In this document: one piece after another, positions 13,601 through 18,298 of the stretch
How positions within the stretch are numbered: position 1 is the first letter of the stretch
Layout: each line of letters opens with the position of its first letter
Assembly: GCA_902561795.1 (NCBI GenBank)
Contig: CACERG010000002.1
Span: 1 to 64,000, forward strand
Direction of reading: 5' to 3'
DNA length: 64,000 nt
Origin: an uncultured Bacteroidota bacterium
GTDB lineage: Bacteria > Bacteroidota > Bacteroidia > Flavobacteriales > Flavobacteriaceae
Notes under the pieces: model-generated
The model's database searches: none
Seen by the model: only the letters and a program-made list of their open reading frames with translations
Told to the model about the DNA's origin: nothing
Made by a program: the position numbers and the translations under genes

Positions 13601-14044
13601 TCAGGAACTTACTATCCAACATTAACTATTTTTAACGAAATAGGGTGTTATGAGTCAGTTACGAATCCAATCATAGTTGGAAGAGGGTATAGTGTATATT
13701 TGCCGAACGTATTTACTCCTAATAATGATTGTTTAAATGATTTCTTCAGACCTTTATTTACTGGGTTTGAAAGTTTAACATTTAACGTTTATGATAATAA
13801 AGGAAATTTAATATACACAGAACAAGCTCAGGACGGATCTATCGATAGAAATGCATGTCCTAATGTAATTAATCCTCTAGGAAATGGTAAATCTATTCTG
13901 GGTTGGGATGGAAAAAGGTCAGACGGTTCATCACTAGATTCCTTCAGTCCATATTACATATATTCTATTGAAGCTATACCGTTAAACAGGGCAAACGATG
14001 AACAAGTTGTAGAGAGAAGTGGTATTTTCACAGTATTAAAATGA
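1..14044 (+). CDS. Giant SprB-like T9SS-secreted surface adhesin, 3' part (5' end outside window)
   Basis: The frame is open from the first full codon at base 2, so the track start (TTG at 305) is an artefact; about 4,680 residues are visible. Visible order: two copies of a 280-residue repeat; many Ig-like modules with 'YQWQ' and 'ICxGD'-type motifs; a long array of about 100-residue modules typically opening 'VCxxTxITPI' and closing with 'YTITT'; SprB-like repeats (roughly residues 3540-4400, e.g. 'AGTYTLLVEDTTTGC'); a PKD domain with 'WDFGDNSEP' near 4500; and a gliding-motility-associated C-terminal domain from about 4564 ('LPNVFTPNNDCLNDFF'), the type B sorting signal of T9SS clients. By family knowledge it should be exported to the cell surface and serve in adhesion or gliding. 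The TGA stop overlaps the ATG of the PorP/SprF-family gene. Gliding itself is inferred; it could be a plain adhesin. Confidence 0.93.
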   Translation, partial: AGDTICSGDAIAITASPAGLANYEFQINGVTRQNGAARIFNTTLITGTSTITIIATNASGCSGTATRVVFVPELVSSGDITTPADTTICPGDDQPAINSNTLATASGAATVTYQWQYRSIGDPWQDIPGATTSSLATATINITETSQFQRLAFAIQNGVPCDATASTKDGGAAGSITIIVDNRTVPTITTNDADNIICDSFAINFTAAGTVGTDTIAWLVNDNPVGVATQVWSPPAGTINDGDSVKVRITTAGPGGCEYESLPTVVTVQPGLSPSLSTNAAGDTICSGDAIAITASPAGLANYEFQINGVTRQNGAARIFNTTLITGTSTITIIATNASGCSGTATRVVFVPELVSSGDITTPADTTICPGDDQPAINSNTLATASGAATVTYQWQYRSIGDPWQDIPGATTSSLATATINITETSQFQRLAFAIQNGVPCDATASTKDGGAAGSITIIVDNRTVPTITTNDADNIICDSFAINFTAGGTVGTDTIAWLVNDNPVGVATQVWSPPAGTINDGDSVKVRITTAGPGGCEYESLPTVVTVQPNPIATINVSAPAGTICGGLDQFNVPFADSVTISTTLIPGASYQYFIDGAPISGVLAGVNSFTTDNFSVYDTDLHFEVGVNVITAGGCTGIATTTINLNYVTADPIQLSNGSISQNICAGTNPNLDLQSVGGEQAPDGVDDFNDGADYPDGAAITYQWQKRINGGTWEDIIGATTRNISSTILLETTFFRRKSTSTLNGKPCEAISSNIITINVAPDATGGNVERNTDPVLNTWVDLDEVICVGDSPQELRIANSVTGPGTIYQWQYSRDNLNWEDITIANGYVLDATSTQYQPEAITAANISSVSSFTITAGGALGAGNFYRISVGADVFTVLIGEDNSILGGDGNVNTVDEVLALLEYKINNSGSGITAVDNSVTDNILVTLAPGSLLTPTYLITNGATTSANSTSTVTYNAQGSKRYYRRLMTQNFGGAILPVCQTFSDTHTVEVSSVIAGKVTNTNLVICHNTSPTQFTSERNALSTNAGAAIAYQWYRTTDAARTVWQAIAGANLSTLNFGTALTQSTSFKRRATSTYSGQVCFSETDPVTITVLDQVNSGFILANQSICREPGAPLTVDVNDLVDVVANAAETDNGVGDGINYQWQFSADNNNWDDIVAGNRADLLDGGFAATISQTTTISAAQLDTDIERRLRTLIAPDISTTVYYRLKTTRFNDINNNNILDVGEVSCEVLSGATEIAISEQPTLVQTTAPLGGQTVCIGTAIDPITFQFGGSATGIRLVNIPGGLTTATDAAAKTVTISGIPTGTGFVRVTTEGTTCQIQTLQHFVRVTTAPQIPDYILIDDAAGGTDPIPIINRQDGNIYNGQVYLCEQALASSPGSAFFSACYNDGRIAPLTESYNWFISPPDAGTISRTTGFATWNDGFIGDVTVQVVAVGCDGSATATLTTVVTVNQFNSSASNPSEPVPLLEQESEIIYIRENAGNIRSEERFNISLNGVRYTFETTDTDVPADGIANQTSAQIAQQLRDLINNDTTSPIAGLFTATSGTFNPGDANNNGLNDDVGGFVRITAQYEGNSAPPNPPGDPRGAGGDMRISFSVTKSPVEGRAFGSMFGFETNPTSEVICGVSTGAEPICETTAATPNTQYFSTASNYASIRYAISNIVAGPGSVASPGSLVGSSTIDWNAGFHGTFNIESYATGCDGIENPIPGVRTVRIYENTDAPLDISYDPLTLPNCPPQAGDTTQFNSSDLVTWSWNNETAGNLDSVTGLVTWEPGFSGTVIITATSFGCGAASLSRTIVIPSSPTVTRTSALFTTNQSVCVGSTITPIRYELTGAATGADITGIDDLNLFEQLTSENQVDRFTISDDFADDGDSYTLTIDQVPYTVTIGENNQTLIPASDGDVDTFTEVAQLFVAKINNASLGITAAHGGGGVFTLTSNGFDFSVSTSLNDVAGNEPLVTFTRTVVADGGTFIEISGTVSSNLAITVPTTYQYTIRTTGGNCQPFEAQGFIAVSPNSIMTIQPGMDIGQIICNNSVGSLTPIVYDLTGASTVNVDWTPSRPTGINHSHVIQNQISTIAIGGVNADVAANNGQDYTITINSTTVTYTVNTAAPQSDNEVVDILNGLRTQIINANLQVDPVVVGGNLLRITSRNGLPFSLSSTSPAINALVFAAPATAQTATNSVTIFGDPAVAGLAADTVFGFTITTTNNAFGCNDPASQVSATGSITIAVEPSIVLTSGSANLTICRSETISSTQGGVDIEWDISGFALGASVSPTQLPNGVDASYTEIPQITEITFNGNQANLDDNDIYRITVNGIVNNVSVDVGGGVNTFETILQSFEALIDSNVPQVDASYAANTLTIQSNTGDAVTILVNFVGPVDAGDPTFNAPNVIQANRKFLRIFGTANDAEGIYNYTVSTFGGNCDPTTANGIIRVVGVPTIAVAAGSNAFPNTVCNLSPMTPINFDISTFATYTVTWTGAAGQPNGISLVRTTSSTISLISDPVVNIPGALPAGGVSYTYRILSTVNNNGCSTEASFDGVVNIVNGTATLALNTGSSVQDDQIDANGDGFDPSTAPDYVLIEACEGALLDNVLFDASADITNVTIAAGGNLPSGLFVDFNAGAGAGGTGQLEIYGTPDTATTEDFVLQAVTDACVPAADIRVRIVVFGNSTISLDAGSNDNQTICNNTALTNITYTIGNALDANVVDLPTGLFGNFQAPNKFVISGNVNVAGLTETTSYTYTITTTNNSGGTLPGVGPCTEASITGVITVRPEESLTVSPANGPVIQQVCYGEDITPIVIRVVGDNTFASIVNPANFPAGMNFNFVEDADNMGGVLTISGSPSAAIAGNDPVDYSFTITTDGANTSPCAGSTQQVDITVVPPSTLVYAGADPAILNQTVCEGTLISDIEFRIGGGANNVAVTFDAGLGFTRVGNVRVNDPSDANNSVIYGTAPNVVNKTTYNFEITTVNQCNPGTNEISLAGTITVIPEETIVHRGASGATTQIACVNQDITPIIFDVTGQDTYAKFVDPNLVPSGISLDFAPDQANNNGGVASIIGSPDSSNAAGDYTFEITTGGGVNTSQCSDQTQSITITVNSLPTMVFSGADPTVMNQSVCEQTAITPIEFTLGGGANDVTFSSSPAGLGFTRAANVSVNANSVQIFGTAPAVGVETTYTYSISTVNPNSCTPSITLGGSITVYPPVQYNNWAGNHTVNDPLCSDDGGSIVVNAAAVSGGFVAVKQQSRVELNNQFGVGNIITINVGPQSFNYTVQGVDNATGNLSNNPAIYDRAQSKSEIITEIVALINDATSGSTLVTAVGNSPSVGIATLIAKTSGIGFTVTSSKQPAASAGTITITTPVANQSLTYGYYWRQTNAIGTPVSTLDTSDPNTYVDTGLTLNLNSVTGSEYYMLTTVSNNCQADSPFVTITAPDPLALSITTICDTEITANGSGGTGQLTYILYNSGGTEIGRSPATFGSHTFSDGDANNLPGGGSISIDPGFRYNIGINDANGCSLNGNDSTVQVNTPIALAIDETTIVVTNPGCNANDGSIRLDDGGFTITGGSAGNIGDYSNLTFLWTRSGGGTFNTPNISGLSPADYTLTVTDNLCNTLFITSNPITLQDSTDFTVTNAVDNSTISNCSDGHLQVSVAGGSGNFSYRWTDQNGVIRGTTNRIEDLEAGTYTLLVEDTTTGCNQQFTYTITGSTGPLRMINPIAVNQANFETTDIICSGESTGKFEVEFTGGNPPYQYSLNGGAYQGAGSGFSTKTVTVTTGGASATIVSYTTQLLTVDTLEGGTYSVKIKDSGLCTDNAGNTIELNLGSVTITEPDPLEIGINSASTDEINCSEGIQGSLSVIIGGGTITADTPYSVLWELYGPDGQVLYKRTTSGSPSDPDDLTITGLDYAGDYTVTVTDANGCTTSEIITLEDGSDEDPFTVGETPTVTQPGCNSEETGSIELEMSGGVQPYDIKWYKLSVAQESATSSSTNSSSTIEFSDGGYVSMNKDGFYLIDNLEAGKYRAIITDASGCQIFSRSGLIKSNTFNMISQRIYNKEVIDCDSGTVEADFSFQLSGTSLAYNIYLDGEAIYGGNSGQISGTTVVSSPTFANSIIKQGSTFVIRGLSEGRHVVEAQDASNPACSIDYAFDIETYVPITFEGQLEYEFDICESTYPFELDTASILGGNPIIDDEDNVIYNLRWTFTPLDPNEPGASFIGRTSFDAGRGTYQLIISDGTCESEPIDFVFSGEVDILSISGLLTDEEVSKPVSCELGAQDGRISIQISGGQEPYDITWELLDPTQISLTPPTGGTSPTNPWIELPDYRGFTTLNDLAPGLYRYRITGGGGCPDDNLFNELEGEISVDDDNTLVITDGPYIDPKLCEGLPGLLILDAVDNSSTSSSSLNFFYINTKGTEDTSDDGAPVALNGNTTKLDEDTYQILVETPFEYGKIVVTTNDGCGREVEFNLALGNPFFSYTSPSFEEAGEIPARETVTFTDESEGEFSRLEWDFGDNSEPQVINVSGTSSGVTQVTHVYGNSGTYYPTLTIFNEIGCYESVTNPIIVGRGYSVYLPNVFTPNNDCLNDFFRPLFTGFESLTFNVYDNKGNLIYTEQAQDGSIDRNACPNVINPLGNGKSILGWDGKRSDGSSLDSFSPYYIYSIEAIPLNRANDEQVVERSGIFTVLK

Positions 14045-15057
14045 TTTTAAGAAATAAAATTTTTACAATTATCGCTTTGTTTTTGATTACCACATCAATA
14101 GCACAAGAAATGGTATTTAATTCTCAACCAAAACTAATGCAGGTTAGCAATCCCAGCTTTTTTGGATTAAACAGTTGGAATAGATCAGGATTACTTTACA
14201 ATTCGACGGAAATAAACCCCAACGAGACTCAGAATAATAAGTTTTTTTATGGATCCTATTCTTTTGATCTTTTAGACTTTAGCCTTGGAATCCAATTCAA
14301 TAATTTTAGTGCACCAAATATTGGTTATAGAAAAAATGATTTAAATCTAAGTTATATTTATAAAATTGAGTTAGGTAATGATATGTGGTTTCTTCCATCA
14401 GTTAATGTTGGATTTGTTTCAAAAAATTTGAATCCATCAAATCTAATTTTTGAAGATCAAATTAATTCTATAACTGGATATATTAATCAAGAATCTATAG
14501 ATCCTTTAGCGGACTTTTTCTTAGCTAAAAATTATTCGGATTTGGGAGCTTCTTTTATAGTTCACAATACTGATTTTTTAATTGGGATTAATTTTGACTA
14601 TTTAAACCAACCCAATACTGCATATGATACTGACGTGGAATTTTTAGTACCAATTTCATATGGTATTCAGGCTGCATACGAATTTAATTTGAACCCTTAT
14701 GATAGGAGATTTTTACCGCGATATTCGTACCTATATGCATATTCTTCGGTAAGAAGAGATTCGGAATCGATTAATATTTTTTCATCCCAAGAGTTTCAAC
14801 TTGGTGAATTTAGTGTTGGAATTAATCAACAATTTGGACTTTTTGAAAATTTTTCATTTCTGAATTTAGGCTTAAGTGCAGGACTTACCTATGAAAATTT
14901 TGATTTTGGAGTTTCATATGCCTTTTCAATCCAGGATTTAACTAATACTTACAGATACCCACCAAGAATTTTTGATTTGTATTTAAGTTTTGATTTTAGT
15001 CCTTTTTTAAGAAATAGGAGGGGTCAATATAAGAGACTTCAGGTGGATAACTACTAA
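14041..15057 (+). CDS. PorP/SprF-family type IX secretion outer-membrane protein
   Basis: A 338-residue protein with an N-terminal signal peptide (hydrophobic 'IIALFLITTSIAQ'), followed by alternating aromatic and polar strands and ending in aromatic-rich segments, as expected for an outer-membrane barrel. The start 'QEMVFNSQPKLMQVSNPSFFG' resembles the 'NPAyaG' opening of PorP/SprF proteins. In Flavobacterium johnsoniae sprF lies directly after sprB and is needed for SprB secretion; here the gene overlaps the adhesin stop (ATGA), which supports a dedicated partner role. Family assignment rests on length, topology, the opening motif and context, because overall sequence similarity in this family is low. 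Confidence 0.82.
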   Translation: MILRNKIFTIIALFLITTSIAQEMVFNSQPKLMQVSNPSFFGLNSWNRSGLLYNSTEINPNETQNNKFFYGSYSFDLLDFSLGIQFNNFSAPNIGYRKNDLNLSYIYKIELGNDMWFLPSVNVGFVSKNLNPSNLIFEDQINSITGYINQESIDPLADFFLAKNYSDLGASFIVHNTDFLIGINFDYLNQPNTAYDTDVEFLVPISYGIQAAYEFNLNPYDRRFLPRYSYLYAYSSVRRDSESINIFSSQEFQLGEFSVGINQQFGLFENFSFLNLGLSAGLTYENFDFGVSYAFSIQDLTNTYRYPPRIFDLYLSFDFSPFLRNRRGQYKRLQVDNY

Positions 15058-15455
15058 TATTGAATAGTATACATGCTATCTTTAAAATAGTATTTCCAAA
15101 TCCCTATCCTGTTATTTGCTAGAAAATATCCCTCACTGTTTAATTTACCGTCGGGATTAAATATTACTTGATAGCCTTTGTTGCAGGAATCAAAAGATTT
15201 TTCAGTTAAAAGCTTTTCATTCATAAACGTTTTTTCACTTTTTAAAACACCTTTTTTGACTTTACTTAAAACGTATTTATTTGATTGAAACACTTCAAAT
15301 TCACCGGAGAATAAGTCACCCTCAAAAAAAACCTTACAATTATTAAAAGTTAATTCGTTTTTACTTACAGTAAATTCCTTGCATCCAAAAAAAAGTGATA
15401 TAAGAAATATCTTAATAGTTATAGATCGCAATACCCCCACTTTTGAAAAATTCAT
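15054..15455 (-). CDS. Small lipoprotein, divergent MORN/YwqK-like repeat protein
   Basis: About 133 residues from the ATG at 15455 ('MNFSKVGVLRS'). The track start at 15494 adds 13 residues ahead of the signal sequence and is less likely. 'FLISLFFGCKEF' is a lipobox, so it is probably a membrane-anchored lipoprotein. The body ('FNNCKVFF', 'GKLNSEGYFLANNRIGIWKYYF') follows the pattern of MORN_2/YwqK repeats and resembles its upstream neighbour, suggesting tandem paralogues. Its 5' end overlaps that gene by 44 bases, and its stop overlaps the convergent SprF-like stop by four bases. Function unknown; YwqK proteins are often labelled antitoxins, but no toxin gene is visible. Confidence 0.7.
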   Translation of the reverse strand: MNFSKVGVLRSITIKIFLISLFFGCKEFTVSKNELTFNNCKVFFEGDLFSGEFEVFQSNKYVLSKVKKGVLKSEKTFMNEKLLTEKSFDSCNKGYQVIFNPDGKLNSEGYFLANNRIGIWKYYFKDSMYTIQY

Positions 15456-15906
15456 AAAACTCCCCAATCCTTTTTCCTTTATAATAATTACCACAAATTT
15501 TTAATTTTCCATTTTCATGAAATTCTTCATAACTTCCATTACGATTGTTATAGTGATAAAAAGTAACAATCTGTTCATTTCCACTTTCGTGATACGATGT
15601 AAATTTTCCATGTATTTCGCCTTTTATGAAGTTAGATTGTGTTTGTAGATTACCATTCGAATGAAATTGATTAAATGAGCCATGTTTTAACCCTTTCAAG
15701 ACAAACATCTCCATTTTAGTTTTGCCATTATAATAGTATTCATTGATTGTTCCAGTGAATGGTTTTGAATTTTTTTTAAAAAACATTTCTTCATTATTAA
15801 AAGTTATTTCAACCTTACTAATGTCTATAGACCTATTACAATTATAAAAAATAGATATAATCAATAGTATTGTTATTATTCTTATAGTAGAAAATACCTT
15901 TATCAT
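15412..15906 (-). CDS. MORN/YwqK-family repeat lipoprotein
   Basis: A 164-residue protein with a signal sequence ending in the lipobox-like 'SIFYNC', so it is probably lipid-anchored. The mature part has about five repeats of the MORN_2 kind, each with an aromatic pair, 'NG' or 'SG', and 'G..HG' turns ('GLKHGSFNQFHSNGNLQ', 'GEIHGKFTSYHESGNEQ', 'NRNGSYEEFHENGKLK'). Such repeats form beta-hairpin sheets found in many Bacteroidota exported proteins; their biochemical role is unknown. The 3' end overlaps the following paralogue, implying co-transcription. The automatic 'antitoxin' label given to this family is not supported here. Confidence 0.8.
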   Translation of the reverse strand: MIKVFSTIRIITILLIISIFYNCNRSIDISKVEITFNNEEMFFKKNSKPFTGTINEYYYNGKTKMEMFVLKGLKHGSFNQFHSNGNLQTQSNFIKGEIHGKFTSYHESGNEQIVTFYHYNNRNGSYEEFHENGKLKICGNYYKGKRIGEFYEFFKSGGIAIYNY

Positions 15907-15973
15907 AAAGATTTAAAGCTTAAAATTTTTTTAAGACTTTTCTCTGTGCAATTACTGAAAAGGATAAAATAAC

Positions 15974-17767
15974 TTAAATAAAATAAGAGTTATGTTTGAT
16001 AAATGAATCTGCAATTTCATTTTTTAGGTTTATAATATCTGGATATTCAGAATATGAACAGTTTTTTTTCATAACAGCTAAAAGCTTTCTCTTTTCTTGT
16101 CCTGATGCAATCCTAGCAATAATTTCGGTACTTTTTTTGTGAATTATATTTTGAGCTTCAAAAATATAAAGCTTTGTAATATCTATTTGTGTTTTTTGTA
16201 ATTCACAACTAGTCCGGTTGATATTTTTCAAAGTTCTTAGCAAACCAGATTCAGAAAAGTAGGTTTCTATTAGTATGTCAGACAAACAGAGAAGTATCTG
16301 TTGATGATTTTCAAGATTTTCACCATATTTTTGAACACAATTACCAAGTAAGACTAAAAATACTTGTTTAAACTTGTAAATTAATTTCTGCTCTTCAATA
16401 AGTTCATCACCTGTTATCTCTTCTTCATTGTTATTTATAGAAGAAGCAGCTTGCATGACAGCTGCCATAAGATCTATCTGACCTTTCATCCCTTTTTTTA
16501 ACAACATTCCCACAGAAAGCATTCTATTAATTTCATTTGTACCTTCATAAATTCTGCCAATACGAGCATCACGCCAAGCTGATTCCATTGGCGTATCAGC
16601 TGAAAAGCCCATACCTCCAAAAATTTGTATTCCTTCATCCGCACAGTTTTGTATATCTTCGGAAGCACCAACTTTAATTAATGAACATTCAACTGCGAAG
16701 TCTTCAACTCCCTTTAATTCAGCTTCTTGATCTGACATACCTTTTGAAATAAAATATTCTATTCGGTCTTCAATATCCTTAGCAACTCTATAACAGGCTG
16801 ATTCACCTATATAGCATGAACTAGCCATATTTGCTATTTTCTCTTTTATTGCTCCAAATTTTGAAATTGGGACTTTGAATTGAACTCTTTCATTGGCATA
16901 TTTTATTGATTCAGTAGTAATTCTTCTTTGGGCATCTAAACAAGCTACTCCTAGTTTAACTCTTCCAACGTTTAAAGCATTCATTGCGATTTTAAATCCT
17001 CCATTTCTTTCACCTAAAATATTTTCTAAGGGAACAACGGTTTCATTAAAAAAGACCTGTCGTGTAGATGAAGAATGTATGCCTAATTTATTCTCTTCTT
17101 CACCAAGCTTTATGCCATTTGATGGATCATAATCTACTAAAAATGCAGTTATATTTTTATCATTTTCTATTCTTGCAAATACTATCATTAAGGACGCAAA
17201 ACCTGCATTAGATATCCACATTTTTTGACCTGATATTTTGTAAAATTTTCCATCGTCAGATATAACAGCTTTACTTTTTCCTGAGTTAGCATCAGAACCT
17301 GCGCCCGGTTCAGTCAGACAATAACAACCAAAACATTCACCAGAGCTTAATCTAGGTAAGTACTTTTTCTTTTGATCCTCTGTTCCATATAATAAGACTG
17401 GAAGTGTTCCAATACCAGTGTGAGCACCAAAAGCAGTTGATAATGATCCGGTTGACCCCGATATATAATCACATACCAACATAGAAGATATAAAACCCAT
17501 ACCCATTCCTCCATATTCTTCAGGAATTGAAACGCCTAGAAAACCGAGTTCTCCAGCTTTTTCCATTAAAGATTTTGTAAAACCGTAGTCTTTTTTTTCA
17601 AATCTATCTTTGTATGGCCACACCTCTCTATCAATAAACTCTTTAACAGAATCTTTCATCATTATTTGTTCTTCACTAAAGTCTTCAGGAGTAAAAATTG
17701 ATTTTAGTTTATCATCATGAATAATAAAATCCCCTCCACTTATTTCTTTGCCTTGCTTTACTTCCAT
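15974..17767 (-). CDS. Acyl-CoA dehydrogenase (FadE-like)
   Basis: A 597-residue flavoprotein that would introduce the alpha-beta double bond into acyl-CoA, the first oxidative step of beta-oxidation. Seen: N-terminal helical domain, the acyl-CoA dehydrogenase signature 'CYCLTEPGAGSDA' (about 148-160), the FAD-side 'GQKMWISNAG' (about 180-189), and 'RIGRIYEGTNEINR' (about 402-415), whose Glu408 matches the catalytic base of medium-chain enzymes. The roughly 180-residue C-terminal extension makes it longer than the classical 380-residue enzyme, as in other long bacterial forms. It starts two bases after the marR stop, and the ligase gene lies upstream on the same strand, so the group is a fatty-acid catabolic unit. 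Chain-length preference cannot be read from sequence. Confidence 0.95.
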   Translation of the reverse strand: MEVKQGKEISGGDFIIHDDKLKSIFTPEDFSEEQIMMKDSVKEFIDREVWPYKDRFEKKDYGFTKSLMEKAGELGFLGVSIPEEYGGMGMGFISSMLVCDYISGSTGSLSTAFGAHTGIGTLPVLLYGTEDQKKKYLPRLSSGECFGCYCLTEPGAGSDANSGKSKAVISDDGKFYKISGQKMWISNAGFASLMIVFARIENDKNITAFLVDYDPSNGIKLGEEENKLGIHSSSTRQVFFNETVVPLENILGERNGGFKIAMNALNVGRVKLGVACLDAQRRITTESIKYANERVQFKVPISKFGAIKEKIANMASSCYIGESACYRVAKDIEDRIEYFISKGMSDQEAELKGVEDFAVECSLIKVGASEDIQNCADEGIQIFGGMGFSADTPMESAWRDARIGRIYEGTNEINRMLSVGMLLKKGMKGQIDLMAAVMQAASSINNNEEEITGDELIEEQKLIYKFKQVFLVLLGNCVQKYGENLENHQQILLCLSDILIETYFSESGLLRTLKNINRTSCELQKTQIDITKLYIFEAQNIIHKKSTEIIARIASGQEKRKLLAVMKKNCSYSEYPDIINLKNEIADSFIKHNSYFI

Positions 17768-17769
17768 AA

Positions 17770-18228
17770 TTAAATTGTTTTTATAGTTTTACTTGAAAAA
17801 TATTCGAATTCTTTTGCAATCTCCCTTATAGACTCCATAACTTCAAAAAAATGTTGAATTTTAGTTTCACTAAGTTTTTTTTCAATCTCAGAATTAAAAT
17901 TCAAAACAACAGATTTTGAATCTTCTCTCTTTTCAGCACCAAATGGCGTTAGGTGTATTAAAATACTTCTACCATCACGTGGGTTTTGTGTTCTAAAAAT
18001 TAGCTTTCTGTCTTCCATTGTGTTAAGAAGCCTTGAAAGACTCGTTGGTTCCATTCCCATTTTTGGTCCAAGAGTTGTAGATGGAGTACCCTCCGAATCA
18101 ATACTTAATAAAGCAAATCCAGTAGCCATTGTTGAGTCAAATTTTCCTGCCTCTTTATTATACATTTTACTCACAACTTGCCAAGTTGATCTTAATACAC
18201 TGTCAAAAGTTTCTTTTTTCATCAACAT
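17770..18228 (-). CDS. MarR-family transcriptional regulator
   Basis: A 152-residue regulator with the MarR winged-helix layout: N-terminal dimerisation helix, recognition segment 'MGMEPTSLSRLLNTMEDRKLI', and wing 'RTQNPRDGRSILIHLTPFG'. ATG codons at 18228 and 18222 (MLMKKE or MKKE) are both possible; the first is used. It sits between acyl-CoA ligase and acyl-CoA dehydrogenase genes, so it probably senses acyl-CoA or a fatty acid and controls these genes. A 24-bp palindrome lies 12 bases upstream of its start codon and is the obvious candidate operator for autoregulation. Confidence 0.93.
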   Translation of the reverse strand: MLMKKETFDSVLRSTWQVVSKMYNKEAGKFDSTMATGFALLSIDSEGTPSTTLGPKMGMEPTSLSRLLNTMEDRKLIFRTQNPRDGRSILIHLTPFGAEKREDSKSVVLNFNSEIEKKLSETKIQHFFEVMESIREIAKEFEYFSSKTIKTI

Positions 18229-18240
18229 AAATATAATAAT

Positions 18241-18264
18241 TTTTATTATGCATGCATAGTAAAA
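18241..18264. promoter_or_regulatory. 24-bp inverted repeat, candidate MarR operator
   Basis: TTTTATTATGCA followed by TGCATAGTAAAA forms an inverted repeat in which 11 of 12 base pairs match, with a perfect 12-bp core TATGCATGCATA at 18247-18258. It lies between the acyl-CoA ligase stop and the marR start, 12 bases from the latter. MarR dimers bind palindromes of this size, usually overlapping their own promoter, so it is probably the operator. Binding is inferred. Confidence 0.7.
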
Positions 18265-18298
18265 TAATAACCGTTTGTGTTGACTATAATTAATTAAT

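Noticed and set aside
15054-15906. Toxin-antitoxin system, suggested by YwqK-type repeats
   Set aside because: Both proteins look like exported lipoproteins and no toxin-like partner is adjacent; the family name is a misleading automatic label.
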